This document shows positions 17,366 through 28,227 of a DNA stretch of 64,000 nt, one piece after another. The stretch is taken from contig NZ_SKCH01000001.1 in NCBI RefSeq assembly GCF_005434945.1, positions 124,001 to 188,000 on the forward strand. Direction: 5' to 3'. The translations under genes and the position numbers were made by a program. The notes beneath the pieces were generated by a model. It did no database searches and had not been told where the DNA came from. It saw nothing but the letters and a program-made list of their open reading frames with translations. The first letter of the stretch is position 1. Each line of letters begins with the position of its first letter. The stretch comes from Prescottella subtropica. GTDB taxonomy: Bacteria; Actinomycetota; Actinomycetes; Mycobacteriales; Mycobacteriaceae.

Positions 17366-19023
17366 CGGAACAAGCCGATGTCATCGTCGTCGGAGCAGGT
17401 CTGGCGGGTCTGGTCGCGGCCCACGAACTGGTGAAGGCGGGCCGACGCGTCCTCGTCGTCGACCAGGAGAACGCGGAAAACCTGGGCGGGCAGGCATTCT
17501 GGTCGCTCGGTGGACTGTTCCTCGTCGACAGCCCCGAGCAGCGACGGATGGGTATCAAGGACTCCCGCGACCTGGCCCTGCAGGACTGGCTGGGCAGCGC
17601 CGGCTTCGACCGGGACCGCGAGGACCACTGGCCGCGGCAGTGGGCCGAGGCGTACGTCGACTTCGCGGCCGGTGAGAAGCGTACCTACCTGCACGATCTG
17701 GGGCTGCGGGTGATGCCCAACGTCGGCTGGGCCGAACGCGGCGGCGGACTGGCCACCGGGCACGGAAACTCGGTGCCCCGCTTCCACATCGCGTGGGGCA
17801 CCGGACCCGAGGTGGTGCGCGTGTTCCGCGAACCCGTCCTCGACGCCGTCGCCCGCGGGCAGGTCACCTTCCGCTACCGGCACCAGGTGGACGAGCTGAT
17901 CGTCGAGGGCGGCGCCGTCGTCGGTGTCCGCGGCACGATCCTCGAGCCGTCCACCACACCGCGTGGCGTGCAGTCGTCCCGCACCCCCACCGGCGACTTC
18001 GAGTTGCGCGCGCAGGCCGTGGTGGTGACATCCGGCGGCATCGGCGGCAATCCCGCACTGGTGCGCAAGAACTGGCCCGTCGACCGGTTGGGGCGCGCCC
18101 CCGAGAAGATGATCACCGGGGTGCCGGCGCACGTCGACGGCCGGATGCTCGAGATCACCGAGAACGCGGGTGGCAACATCGTCAACCGGGATCGGATGTG
18201 GCACTACACCGAGGGCATCGTCAACTGGGATCCGATCTGGCCCGACCATGCCATCCGGATCATTCCCGGACCGTCGTCGCTGTGGCTCGACGCCACCGGC
18301 AAGCGGCTGCCGGTCCCGCTGTTCCCCGGCTTCGACACCCTCGCCACCCTGAAGCACATCCTCGGGACCGGGCACGACCACACGTGGTTCGTGCTCACCC
18401 AGTCGATCATCGAGAAGGAGTTCGCGCTGTCGGGCTCCGAACAGAACCCCGACCTCACCGGCAAGGACATGAAACTCCTTCTCGGACGGGTGAAGAAGGG
18501 TGCACCCGGACCCGTGGAGGCGTTCAAACGTCACGGCGTCGACTTCGTGGTCCGCGACAACCTGCGCGATCTCGTCGAGGGCATGAACGCGCTCACCCCC
18601 GACGCACCCGTGACGTACGAGCAGGTCGAGCGCGAGGTCATCGCCCGCGACCGCGAGACGGACAACACCTTCTCCAAGGACATGCAGGTGATGGCTATCC
18701 GTAATGCGCGAACCTATCTGCCGGACAAGGTGATCCGTGTCGCGAAACCGCACCGACTGCTCGACCCGGCACACGGACCGCTCATCGCGGTGCGCCTGAA
18801 CCTACTCACCCGCAAGACCCTCGGCGGGCTCGAGACGAACCTGGACGCGCAGGTGATCCGCCCCGACGGCACCGTGTTCGACGGCCTGTACGCGGCCGGG
18901 GAGGTCGCCGGTTTCGGTGGCGGCGGCGTGCACGGCTACAACGCCCTCGAGGGCACGTTCCTGGGCGGCTGCATCTTCTCCGGACGCGCCGCCGGCCGCG
19001 CACTCGGACGGAGCCTCGGATGA
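17362..19023 (+). CDS. FAD-binding dehydrogenase, fumarate reductase/KstD superfamily
   Basis: A 553-aa flavoprotein with an N-terminal Rossmann motif (VGAGLAGLVAAHEL, then an acidic VVDQEN) and a C-terminal FAD segment (AAGEVAGFGGGGVHGYNALEG). It belongs to the fumarate reductase/3-ketosteroid-dehydrogenase superfamily and resembles mycobacterial Rv0785-type proteins rather than classical KstD. The start is the GTG at 17362, overlapping the tetR stop, with AGGAG 7 nt upstream. The following SDR overlaps by 4 nt. A ketone or enone substrate is likely, but the electron acceptor and the compound are not evident. Confidence 0.88.
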   Translation: MTEQADVIVVGAGLAGLVAAHELVKAGRRVLVVDQENAENLGGQAFWSLGGLFLVDSPEQRRMGIKDSRDLALQDWLGSAGFDRDREDHWPRQWAEAYVDFAAGEKRTYLHDLGLRVMPNVGWAERGGGLATGHGNSVPRFHIAWGTGPEVVRVFREPVLDAVARGQVTFRYRHQVDELIVEGGAVVGVRGTILEPSTTPRGVQSSRTPTGDFELRAQAVVVTSGGIGGNPALVRKNWPVDRLGRAPEKMITGVPAHVDGRMLEITENAGGNIVNRDRMWHYTEGIVNWDPIWPDHAIRIIPGPSSLWLDATGKRLPVPLFPGFDTLATLKHILGTGHDHTWFVLTQSIIEKEFALSGSEQNPDLTGKDMKLLLGRVKKGAPGPVEAFKRHGVDFVVRDNLRDLVEGMNALTPDAPVTYEQVEREVIARDRETDNTFSKDMQVMAIRNARTYLPDKVIRVAKPHRLLDPAHGPLIAVRLNLLTRKTLGGLETNLDAQVIRPDGTVFDGLYAAGEVAGFGGGGVHGYNALEGTFLGGCIFSGRAAGRALGRSLG

Positions 19024-19823
19024 GCCGCCGCACCGCACTGGTGACGGGGGCGTCGTCGGGGATCGGCCTCGAGGTGGCGCGGGCGCTGGTGTCCCGCGGC
19101 TACCGCGTCTACGGCACCACCCGCAATCCCGCTGCACTGCCGGAGGGTTCACGAATCCCGGGCGTCGAATACGTGCGCCTCGATCTCGAGGACCGGGCGA
19201 GCATCGAGGACTGCGCCCGAACCGTCGGCGCGGTGGACGTCCTGGTCAACAACGCCGGGGAGAGTCAGATGGGGCCGCTCGAGGAACTGCCCCTCTCGGC
19301 GATCGACCGACTGTTCCAGGTGAACGTGCTGGGCGCGATCCAGCTGACGCAGCTGGTACTGCCCGGCATGCGGGACCGCGGCTACGGACGGATCGTCATG
19401 GTCGGGTCGATGCTCGCGAGTTTCCCGCTCGCGTTCCGGTCGTCGTACGTGGCCGCCAAGTGCGCACTGAAGGGCTTCGCAACGGCCGCCCGACGCGAAC
19501 TGCGTCCGTTCGGGGTGTGGCTGACGACCGTCGAACCCGGCACCGTCGCCACCGGCATCGGCGACCGCCGCACCCGCTACCTCGCCGACCGCTCCCCCTA
19601 CGCCGGCGACTACGAGACCGTGTCGAAGGCGATGTCCCGCAACGAGCACCGCGGCATCAGCGCCGAGAAGGTGGCCGACCTGGTGGTGACCGCGATCGAA
19701 GCCGACAAGCCGAAACCGCTGTACGCCCGCGGCAACATGGCACCGCTCGTGTTCACCGTCCGACGACTCGCGCCGCGTGCCGTCACCGAGGCCATGACGG
19801 CCCGCTTCCACGGGCTGAGGTGA
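19020..19823 (+). CDS. SDR-family oxidoreductase
   Basis: A 267-aa classical short-chain dehydrogenase. TGASSGIG at residues 8-15 binds the cofactor, NNAG is present, and the catalytic region is YVAAK (Tyr then Lys). An Arg in TRNP after beta-2 suggests NADP(H) preference. It overlaps the dehydrogenase by ATGA and ends the TetR operon. A hairpin follows the stop. The substrate is unknown. Confidence 0.88.
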   Translation: MSRRTALVTGASSGIGLEVARALVSRGYRVYGTTRNPAALPEGSRIPGVEYVRLDLEDRASIEDCARTVGAVDVLVNNAGESQMGPLEELPLSAIDRLFQVNVLGAIQLTQLVLPGMRDRGYGRIVMVGSMLASFPLAFRSSYVAAKCALKGFATAARRELRPFGVWLTTVEPGTVATGIGDRRTRYLADRSPYAGDYETVSKAMSRNEHRGISAEKVADLVVTAIEADKPKPLYARGNMAPLVFTVRRLAPRAVTEAMTARFHGLR

Positions 19824-19829
19824 GCGGGC

Positions 19830-19873
19830 CGGGGTGTTCTGCCGGTACCCCGCAGGACCGGCAGAACACCCCG
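19830..19873. terminator. bidirectional terminator hairpin
   Basis: CGGGGTGTTCTGCCGGT (19830-19846) pairs perfectly with ACCGGCAGAACACCCCG (19857-19873), with a 10-nt loop. It lies between convergent genes: the SDR on + and the secreted protein on -. Confidence 0.85.
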
Positions 19874-19879
19874 AGTCGA

Positions 19880-20773
19880 TCAGCTACCGCTGGAACCACT
19901 CGAACTGCTCGAACCGCTCGAGCCGGAGGAGCCACTCGAGCCGCTGGACCCGCCCGTCCCCTCGTCCGCGCCGTCGAGAGGATCGGTACCGCCGTTGACA
20001 GTCGGGGAAATGAAACCGGTCGACTTCGTCGTCAGTGACGTGCCGGTGCTGTTCGGCACCTTGGCGCGCCAGTTGACGATCGGGTTCAGGACACCGAACG
20101 GGCCGCACCCGGTGGCCCCCGGCAACGCGAAATCGGTGGCCGTGTTCTGAATGTTGGACGCCACAGCGGTATCGGCGGGCCACGGGTCACCGGTGCCCAT
20201 AGCGATGTCCGACGGATCGTCGACCGGATTCGACTTGTGCAGGTTCAACTCGACCGGGGCCGACTCGGTGCCGATGTAGCACCGGTCTCCGAGGAACGGA
20301 TTGTCGATCTTCATCCGCACCGGCAACGTCATGTCGAATTCGAAGAGGTCTCCGTTGAACACCGGCACGTCCACGGCCTCGACCGTGGCCGTCACTCCGG
20401 CCAACCCGAAGAGATTCCCGAACGGAAGATCCACCCCGAGCACGCCGCCGGGAACGGTGATCGGTTTGCTGTAGACGCCGTGGTGACCGTCGTCGCGGGG
20501 GATGAAACCCTCCAAGCCGGAGTTCCCGGCGATGATCATGTCGCCGTCACCGATGGGCAGTGTGAATCCGTTGTTGTCGAATGTGCCGCTGTTGACCTGC
20601 ACGGTCAGGCACCCCTCGGTCAGGTTCGGATCACACACGCCACCACCGGGAATCGGCTGCGGTGCCGCCGACGCCAGCGGCGCCAACAGGAGCATCGAGG
20701 CGCCGGCGACGCCTCCCACCACGGCGGAACGCCGACCGCGGCGTCGCCAGGAATTGTTCGAATCGTTGTTCAC
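19880..20773 (-). CDS. secreted protein with Ser/Gly-rich tail, unknown function
   Basis: A 297-aa exported protein I cannot assign to a family. A twin-arginine-containing basic start (WRRRGRRS), hydrophobic core and an AxA-type end (ASAAPQ) give a signal peptide of about 40 residues; the RR-rich n-region could even be a Tat signal. The body contains Cys pairs (CDPNLTEGC and later DRCY and GCG). The C-terminus is a low-complexity SSGSSGSSG tract, perhaps a surface linker. The start is GTG at 20773 with GAGGA upstream. It heads a run of exported proteins. Confidence 0.75.
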   Translation of the reverse strand: MNNDSNNSWRRRGRRSAVVGGVAGASMLLLAPLASAAPQPIPGGGVCDPNLTEGCLTVQVNSGTFDNNGFTLPIGDGDMIIAGNSGLEGFIPRDDGHHGVYSKPITVPGGVLGVDLPFGNLFGLAGVTATVEAVDVPVFNGDLFEFDMTLPVRMKIDNPFLGDRCYIGTESAPVELNLHKSNPVDDPSDIAMGTGDPWPADTAVASNIQNTATDFALPGATGCGPFGVLNPIVNWRAKVPNSTGTSLTTKSTGFISPTVNGGTDPLDGADEGTGGSSGSSGSSGSSGSSSSSGSSGS

Positions 20774-21109
20774 TGTACTCCTCGGTTGTCGAAACCTCGT
20801 TGTGCGCAGGACTGTTCGTGCGCACTGTTCGATGAACAGCGGCGGGCGCTCGCGCTCGCCGCGAACCACGGTGAAGCGGCATGCCGAGGTCGCGGTGGAT
20901 GCTCCACGGCATACGTGAACTCGAATCGAAAGCGGGCTTGCATCAACGCTTCCGAGATCCGGTTCGGCACGTAACCCACTGTTACGTTCGGTAACAGACG
21001 AACGGTTTATATCACGGGAGTCCGGCGGGATATGGGGGAATCGCGACATGGATCCGACACGTCCCGATGCCCTACCGGTCGGCAGTCTCCCGTGCCACAC
21101 TGATGCACC
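20774..21109. other. 336-bp intergenic region between divergent secreted-protein and lipoprotein genes
   Basis: There is no convincing gene. It holds the two divergent promoters. The only distinct structure is the GTAAC/GTTAC repeat at 20971-20997 (listed separately). Confidence 0.6.
20971..20997. promoter_or_regulatory. triple GTAAC-type half-site array, operator candidate
   Basis: GTAAC-CCACT-GTTAC is followed by GTTCG and GTAACAG, so the central CTGTTAC pairs both with the GTAAC on its left and with GTAACAG on its right. Two overlapping inverted repeats with 5-nt spacers look like a regulator site. No regulator gene is adjacent. Confidence 0.5.
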
Positions 21110-21700
21110 ATGTCGAGAACACGTGTCGCTGCCGCCACCGTCGTCGCAGCCGGAGCGCTGCTGTTGACGGCGTGCGGGAGTCCGGATTCCGACACCGCAA
21201 CTGCCGCATTCGAGACCACGTCGACCGGGGCCACAGCGCCGTCCACGACGCCCACCTCGACCGCGGCAACCCCTCCGGCGGTCGCGACCGGGGTGGCAGC
21301 ACCGGCGTCCGCACCCGTGATCGAATCCGCTGCGCCCCCGGCACCGTCCACGACGGTGGAAGCATCGGTCACGACGATGCCGCCGCCGACGTCACGTGCC
21401 GCGGCACCCGCCGCCGGCATCGACGCCCGCTCCCCCGAGCAGGTCGTGGCCGACTCCGGTGAGCGCGGCCGACGCTATCTCGCGGCGCTCCGGGTGGCCG
21501 GGCTTCCACCGACCGGTATGGACTCCGCGGAGGTGCTGTACGCGCAGGGCACGTGCGACGCACTCGCGCGCGGTGATTCGCGCGCGAGTGTGCTCGCCGA
21601 ATTCGATTCCGTCGGAAGGGCGTACGCGCAGTTCCTGCCGATCACCGCGGATCGGGTCGCCGAAATCTATGTCTCCACCGCGGAACAGACGTACTGCTGA
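21110..21700 (+). CDS. lipoprotein with DUF732-like C-terminal domain
   Basis: A 196-aa protein. A signal sequence ends in a lipobox (LLTAC, Cys22), indicating lipid anchoring at the outer face of the membrane. Residues about 30-105 are a Thr/Pro/Ala-rich linker. The C-terminal ~85 residues (from SPEQVV) look like DUF732, with YLAALRVAGLPP and a Cys pair (GTCDAL and the terminal TYC), a domain common in exported mycobacterial proteins. Its function is unknown. It is convergent with the cutinase-like gene. Confidence 0.8.
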   Translation: MSRTRVAAATVVAAGALLLTACGSPDSDTATAAFETTSTGATAPSTTPTSTAATPPAVATGVAAPASAPVIESAAPPAPSTTVEASVTTMPPPTSRAAAPAAGIDARSPEQVVADSGERGRRYLAALRVAGLPPTGMDSAEVLYAQGTCDALARGDSRASVLAEFDSVGRAYAQFLPITADRVAEIYVSTAEQTYC

Positions 21701-21707
21701 CGGCCGA

Positions 21708-22622
21708 TCAGGCCATCGAACGCAGCCAGTTCGTCAGCCACGACGTCGCGGTGGCGCCGTTGCGGTCGACGACGTAGTTCGCGTAGTCCTGGTGTGCCTG
21801 CGAGCGGTAGAACCGGTCGAGTTTCTCGGCGCGATCCTCCTGGGCGGTGTCGGACGACTCGGCCTGCAGCGTCGGCATACCGCCGGCGGCCATGAGGTCC
21901 TGCACGATCGAGACCGCCTCCTGGATGTAGCGTCCGGACTGCTGCGCCTGCGGCGACGAGTTCTGCGCCAGGAACCCGGCGAGTCGGGTGACGAAATCGT
22001 CCTTGGGGGTGGAGCAGTAGAGGTCGCCGACGACGCAGAACGTGCGGGTCTGCGGGGTGGCCCAACCGAAGCCGCCGACACGAGGACCGCCCGCACCGTT
22101 GCCGACCACCGACGGACCCACCAGGATGTCGGTCTCCGACCGGCGCGGATCCGACAGCAGACCGACCGCGGCGAGCCGCGTCGGCGACACCACCCCGGTA
22201 CCCGTGCCGATCTCGGCGGCGAGATCGCCGGCCGCGTCGGCGCCCTGGCTGTAGCCGACGATCGCAAAGCGGGTGTTGCCACAGCGCTGCGCGACGTCGG
22301 CGATGACACCGCGCGCGTTGTCGACGGCCTGACGCTTGGACGCGCCGTACACCTCGGTCTCCCACGGGAACGCCGTGGCCGCGTACGGCACGTACGTGAC
22401 CCCCACCGACGACGGCAACGGGTTCGTGACGGCCGCCAGCATGCCCGGGCCACGGTGCTCACCGGGATCAGTGGTGGTCTCCCATGTTCCGGGGATCGCG
22501 ACGACCTGCAGGTTCGGGCATTCCGGTGCGGCCTGCGCCGTCCCCGCCCCCACACTGACGATCGATCCGAAAATCGTTGCAGCGCATGCTCCCAGAACCG
22601 TCAGCGACTTCTTCACGCCCAT
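21708..22622 (-). CDS. cutinase-family secreted serine hydrolase
   Basis: A 304-aa secreted alpha/beta hydrolase. The signal peptide ends near AQAAPEC. The nucleophile lies in GYSQG (Ser125), and the Asp is expected in VGDLYC (Asp200) between two Cys as in cutinases. The catalytic His normally found about 13 residues later is absent; a candidate is His277 in AHQDYANY near the C-terminus. Actinobacterial cutinase-like proteins hydrolyse esters, lipids or cell-wall acyl groups. Its position next to other exported proteins supports an envelope role. The start at 22622 gives a normal signal sequence; the ribosome-binding site is weak. Confidence 0.85.
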   Translation of the reverse strand: MGVKKSLTVLGACAATIFGSIVSVGAGTAQAAPECPNLQVVAIPGTWETTTDPGEHRGPGMLAAVTNPLPSSVGVTYVPYAATAFPWETEVYGASKRQAVDNARGVIADVAQRCGNTRFAIVGYSQGADAAGDLAAEIGTGTGVVSPTRLAAVGLLSDPRRSETDILVGPSVVGNGAGGPRVGGFGWATPQTRTFCVVGDLYCSTPKDDFVTRLAGFLAQNSSPQAQQSGRYIQEAVSIVQDLMAAGGMPTLQAESSDTAQEDRAEKLDRFYRSQAHQDYANYVVDRNGATATSWLTNWLRSMA

Positions 22623-22895
22623 CGGTACCGCACCCCACTCATCCACTTCCGAGTGGCCACGGCTCCCGCGACCACCTGCTTCGACGCCCCCGAGCGCGCA
22701 TTCGTGTCCGGTGAACGCGCCGGATAGATCTTGACAGGTCCACATTGCGGCCCGATGCACGGTCGGTAAACGCACGCTACCGGAGTGCCGCGCGAATGTG
22801 GGGGTCTTGTTCCGCTGGGTGACAAAGCGGGGTGCCGCCGCATGCGCGACGACACCCCGCCCGTGTTCAGCACTGCCGGTGGCAGCTACCGCCCG

Positions 22896-24632
22896 TCAGG
22901 AACCGAAGCCCCCGAACAGGTCACCGAGACTGCCGAGGCCGCCCTGGCCACCGGGCGTCGGAACCGTGTCCGGATCACCGGTCACCGTGACGTTCACCGG
23001 ATCGGCCGCCGAGTCGATGAAGCCGGCATCGGCCGCGAACTGCGCGGAGACCACGAACTCACCCGGGTTCTGGAAGAACGTCGCCAGAGTCGCGACACCG
23101 TTCTGATCCACCCGCACCGGACCACCGAGCAGCACGTCACCGAGCTTGAACTGCACCGTGCCGCGGGCATCACCCGGAGCGAGGCGGGCAGTGAGCGTCA
23201 CCTGCTGGCCCTTCGCGGTCGACGGAACCGCGTCGACCGTGATCGTGGTGGCCACATCCGCGGCCGGCGCCTCCGTCACACTGACCGGGTACTGCGCCGA
23301 CACCGACGGCGAGACACCGTCGGCACCCGAGTAACGGGCGATCACCCGATGCGTGCCGTTCACGTCGAACGTGTGCGGCAGCACCGCGGCACCGTCGTCC
23401 TTCACATCCGCCGTACCGACCGCGCTGCCGTTCACCTCGAACGTCACCGTGCCGCCCGAGACACCCGGCTCCACCTTCGCCGTCAGGTTCACCGGCTCAC
23501 CCCGGTAGGCGTCCTGAGCTGGACCCGTCACCGACGTCGTGGTCGCGATGTCCTGCGACGTCACCGTCACCGTCTTCGTACCCGCCGACGCGTTCGAGAA
23601 CTCCGCACCCAGGAACTTCACCCCGTACGCGTAGTCGCCGTCGGTGGTCAGCGTCTGCGTCAGCGACGCCTTGCCGTTCACCAGATCCACCGGCGCACCG
23701 ACATCCTCACCGGCCAGCGTGAACTGCACCTGACCGCTGTCCGGCGTCGGCACCACCGTCGCGTTGAGCGTGAACTCGCCGCCGTTGGTCACCGCACTCG
23801 GACCGTCCAGATGCGTGACGGTGTCGACGACGGCACGCTTGATCTGCACGGTCGCGATAGGGCCACCGCCGGTGTTGAGAGGTCCACCCGTGGTGTCCCG
23901 CGGGGTGCACTGGGTCGGTGCCCACGCCGTGATCCCCAGCGGCGCGTTCGCCCGGGGCAGGAAGGTGAGGAAGTTGGCGTCGTTGGCGAAGTTGCCCGCG
24001 GCACCGGCGGTACGCAGCTTCATGTGGATCTCACCCGTGGCGCCGGCCTTGAGTCGAGCCTTGACCTGCGGTAGCTGGAAGGTCGTGTTCGCACCGCCGA
24101 CCGCGTTCGCCCGGATACCGCCCTCGGAGCTCTTCGAAGTGCTCGGGCCGTTGCCGATGATCTGGTTGTTGCCCGACAACCGGATGATCGTGCCGTTCGG
24201 ATCCACGTTGCCCTGCTCGTTGACGACGAGCACGTTGGGTGCCACACCGGTGAGGCCCGAGCTGGTACCCGGAACGATCTCACCACCGAGGAACTGGGCG
24301 TTCTCCGGCATCGCCACGTCGATCTTCAAACGGGACACGTTGTTCAGGGATGCCCCGGATCCCAGATCGTTCGGCACCGAGATCGGCGGCGGACTGATGG
24401 TCACCACGAACTCTTCACCGGGTACCACCGTCGCCGGGGCGTCGACCGTCACCGACGCCTCCTGCACCTGGTCCTGCGCCCCGCCACCGATCGACGGGGT
24501 GGCCCGGCACGCGTTCTTGAACGTCGTCGTGGTCGTGTCCGCCGACGCGGGGGCCGCGAACAGTGCCGCACCCGAGGCGACCATGGCGCCCACCGCGAGC
24601 GGCGCGATGGTGCGGTACAGCTTGGAACTCAT
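22896..24632 (-). CDS. secreted protein with Ig-like (Big_3-type) repeats, A
   Basis: A 578-aa exported protein. The ATG at 24632 has AGGAGG 6 nt upstream, better than the ATG at 24650. The signal peptide ends around PASADTT. The N-terminal ~230 residues form a unique domain containing Cys (KNACRA and TQCTP). Then come about three 85-95-residue bacterial Ig-like repeats, each with the pattern GTVxFxxxGxxxG...VxYSG or VQFxLG...GxA (e.g. SGQVQFTLAG, GTVTFEVNG, GTVQFKLGD). It ends in a Gly/Leu-rich tail (GGLGSLGDLFGG). The repeats suggest a surface or adhesion role. It lies 21 nt after the next gene's paralogue and is probably cotranscribed. Confidence 0.82.
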   Translation of the reverse strand: MSSKLYRTIAPLAVGAMVASGAALFAAPASADTTTTTFKNACRATPSIGGGAQDQVQEASVTVDAPATVVPGEEFVVTISPPPISVPNDLGSGASLNNVSRLKIDVAMPENAQFLGGEIVPGTSSGLTGVAPNVLVVNEQGNVDPNGTIIRLSGNNQIIGNGPSTSKSSEGGIRANAVGGANTTFQLPQVKARLKAGATGEIHMKLRTAGAAGNFANDANFLTFLPRANAPLGITAWAPTQCTPRDTTGGPLNTGGGPIATVQIKRAVVDTVTHLDGPSAVTNGGEFTLNATVVPTPDSGQVQFTLAGEDVGAPVDLVNGKASLTQTLTTDGDYAYGVKFLGAEFSNASAGTKTVTVTSQDIATTTSVTGPAQDAYRGEPVNLTAKVEPGVSGGTVTFEVNGSAVGTADVKDDGAAVLPHTFDVNGTHRVIARYSGADGVSPSVSAQYPVSVTEAPAADVATTITVDAVPSTAKGQQVTLTARLAPGDARGTVQFKLGDVLLGGPVRVDQNGVATLATFFQNPGEFVVSAQFAADAGFIDSAADPVNVTVTGDPDTVPTPGGQGGLGSLGDLFGGFGS

Positions 24633-24653
24633 CGATCCTCCTGCACTCATGGG

Positions 24654-26477
24654 TCAGCCCCCCAGCGATCCGGCGAGCAGCCCGGCCATCGGGCCTTCCA
24701 GCAGCGAGCCGAGGCTGCCGGCGCCGCCCTCAGGAGCGGTCGGGGCCGCGGACACGTTGAGCACCACCGTGTTCGAGACGGTGTCGCGGTAGCCGTCACC
24801 GCCGAGGAACTTGGCGCTGAGCAGCTGGGTGCCCTCGAAGTCGAGGGTCGTGGTGACGGTCGCCTTGCCGTCGACCACCGCGACGGGCGTACCGATCGCC
24901 TCGGTGCCGCGGTAGAACTGCACGGTGCCGGCGGCGCCGGCCGGATTCACGGTGGCGATCAGCGTGACCGTCTGGCCCGCGACCGACAGGCCCTGGATGC
25001 TCAGGTTCGCGTCGACCGCGGTGAGAACCGGTGCGGTCGGGGCGACCGTGGCGGTGAACTCCGCGGACGTCGACGTCGAGAAGCCCTGGGTACCTTCGAA
25101 GGCCGCGACGACGGGGTAGCTGCCGGCGGTAGCGAACGTGTGCTCGAGAACAGCGACACCGTCGGCGGTGCCGATCGCGACGCGTCCGACCTCGGTGCCC
25201 TCGACACGGAAGACGATGTCACCACCGGTCGGGATCGGGCGGACGGTGGCCATCAGGTTGGTGGGGCTGCCGGCCTCGGCGTTCACCGGTTCGACGACGA
25301 CGGTGGTGGTCTGCCAGGCGCCGTAGTCGACAGCGACCTGCTGCGCGGTGGCATCCGAGTTGGCGTAGCCGTAGCTTCCGGCGAAGTTCGCGGCCACCGA
25401 GAAGGTGCCCGGATCGTCGAAACGGTGGTTCAGCGTGGCCTTGCCGCCGACGACCTGCACCGGGTTACCGACGTTGGCGCCGTTGACGACGAACTGCACC
25501 GTGCCCGACGCGTCGGCCGGGGTGACGGTTGCTTCGAGCGGCGCCGTCGTACCCGCCTCGGCCGTGGCCGGGACGTTCAGGGACGTCTGGGTCACGACGT
25601 TGCCGACCTCGACCTGCGTCGCCGCACCCTCGGAATCGTGGAACAGGCCCGTGGCCGTGTACTTCGCGGAGATGTTGTACGTGCCCATCTCGGCGAACGT
25701 GTGTGCCAGCGTGGCGGTTCCGCCGCTGACCGTGACCGGCGTGCCGATCGGGTTCGTGCCCTCGTAGAACTGCACCTCACCCGTCGCGTCGGACGGCGTG
25801 ATCGTGGCCGTCAGCGTCGTCTCGCTGCCCTTGCCGACCGTGGCCGGGGCGGTCACCGTGGTGGTGGTCGCGGCACGGTTGTCGTTGACCCGGATCCACG
25901 CACCGGCCGGGTTGCTTCCCTGCCCGGTGTTGAACGAGTACACGTCGAACACAAAACCCGCGTCGTAGTCACCGGGTGCGAAGGTCGCGGGGATCTTGTA
26001 GGTGACATCGAAGGTCACGTCGTTCTTGAAGCCGCTACCCAGGCCCCAGATCGTGCCGCAGCCTCCTCCGGAACAGACGGCCTTGACGCCGGCAGCGCCC
26101 TCGTTGGAGACGTTCGCAGACTTACTCGTGGACGAGGAAACATATTCCAGGCCGGACGGACCGATCAGTCGGATAGCGGTCGCCGTGCGATCGCTGCCGC
26201 CCTTGTTCCAGATCTTGGCCCGGTAGGTGATGGTGTCTCCGGGATCGACGACGTTGACGCCCGCCTCGGCACGGTTGACGTCGACACCGTTCACCTTGGC
26301 CAGGCTCAGGTTCCACCCGAGGTTGTCGGCCGATTTGTCACCCGACCACGCCGGAGGCGGCGGCGGCGGGTCGGTGGGAGTTGCGGTCGCCGCACCGGCC
26401 GTGCCCCAGACCAACGCGAGGGCGCTGACCAGGGTCACGAGCGGCGCTGCGAGTCGCTTGGACACGCGAGTTGCCAT
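24654..26477 (-). CDS. secreted protein with Ig-like (Big_3-type) repeats, B
   Basis: A 607-aa exported protein. The ATG at 26477 is fixed by AAGGAG upstream. The signal peptide ends at ATATPTD, followed by a Pro-rich PPPPPP stretch. The N-terminal domain of about 150 residues carries a Cys pair (CSGGGC). Then follow about four Ig-like repeats (GEVQFYEG, GTVQFVVNG, GDIVFRVEG, GTVQFYRG), and a C-terminal GSLGSLLEG tail resembling that of the downstream protein. The pair look like tandem paralogues with diverged N-terminal domains. Likely role: surface binding or structure; no enzymatic motif is visible. Confidence 0.82.
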   Translation of the reverse strand: MATRVSKRLAAPLVTLVSALALVWGTAGAATATPTDPPPPPPAWSGDKSADNLGWNLSLAKVNGVDVNRAEAGVNVVDPGDTITYRAKIWNKGGSDRTATAIRLIGPSGLEYVSSSTSKSANVSNEGAAGVKAVCSGGGCGTIWGLGSGFKNDVTFDVTYKIPATFAPGDYDAGFVFDVYSFNTGQGSNPAGAWIRVNDNRAATTTTVTAPATVGKGSETTLTATITPSDATGEVQFYEGTNPIGTPVTVSGGTATLAHTFAEMGTYNISAKYTATGLFHDSEGAATQVEVGNVVTQTSLNVPATAEAGTTAPLEATVTPADASGTVQFVVNGANVGNPVQVVGGKATLNHRFDDPGTFSVAANFAGSYGYANSDATAQQVAVDYGAWQTTTVVVEPVNAEAGSPTNLMATVRPIPTGGDIVFRVEGTEVGRVAIGTADGVAVLEHTFATAGSYPVVAAFEGTQGFSTSTSAEFTATVAPTAPVLTAVDANLSIQGLSVAGQTVTLIATVNPAGAAGTVQFYRGTEAIGTPVAVVDGKATVTTTLDFEGTQLLSAKFLGGDGYRDTVSNTVVLNVSAAPTAPEGGAGSLGSLLEGPMAGLLAGSLGG

Positions 26478-26675
26478 GGATTCTCCTTGAAAGACGTCCT
26501 CAACAACCCCCGACACCGTTGCTGTTGGACAGTTGTACAGATGCGATCCGGATCACTATGGCCCACGGCATTCGGTTCCGTCCCCGTTTCGACAGAAATG
26601 GCTCGGTGGCGTCGTTGACGCAGTTCAGGAAGTTTCTCTCGCAAAAGATTTCGGCGTGAGACCGGATGAAACAGA

Positions 26676-26721
26676 CGAAGGCCCCGTCCCACGCGAGGCG
26701 ATGCGTGGAACGGGGCCTTCG
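26676..26721 (-). terminator. terminator of the gltBD operon
   Basis: CGAAGGCCCCGTCCCACGC and GCGTGGAACGGGGCCTTCG form a 19-bp stem with one mismatch and an 8-nt loop, 40 nt after the gltD stop. Confidence 0.8.
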
Positions 26722-26760
26722 AGCCCTGATTGCGGGGACGACGCCGGCCCCCGCCGGGGA

Positions 26761-28219
<1,459 letters not shown>

Positions 28220-28227
<8 letters not shown>

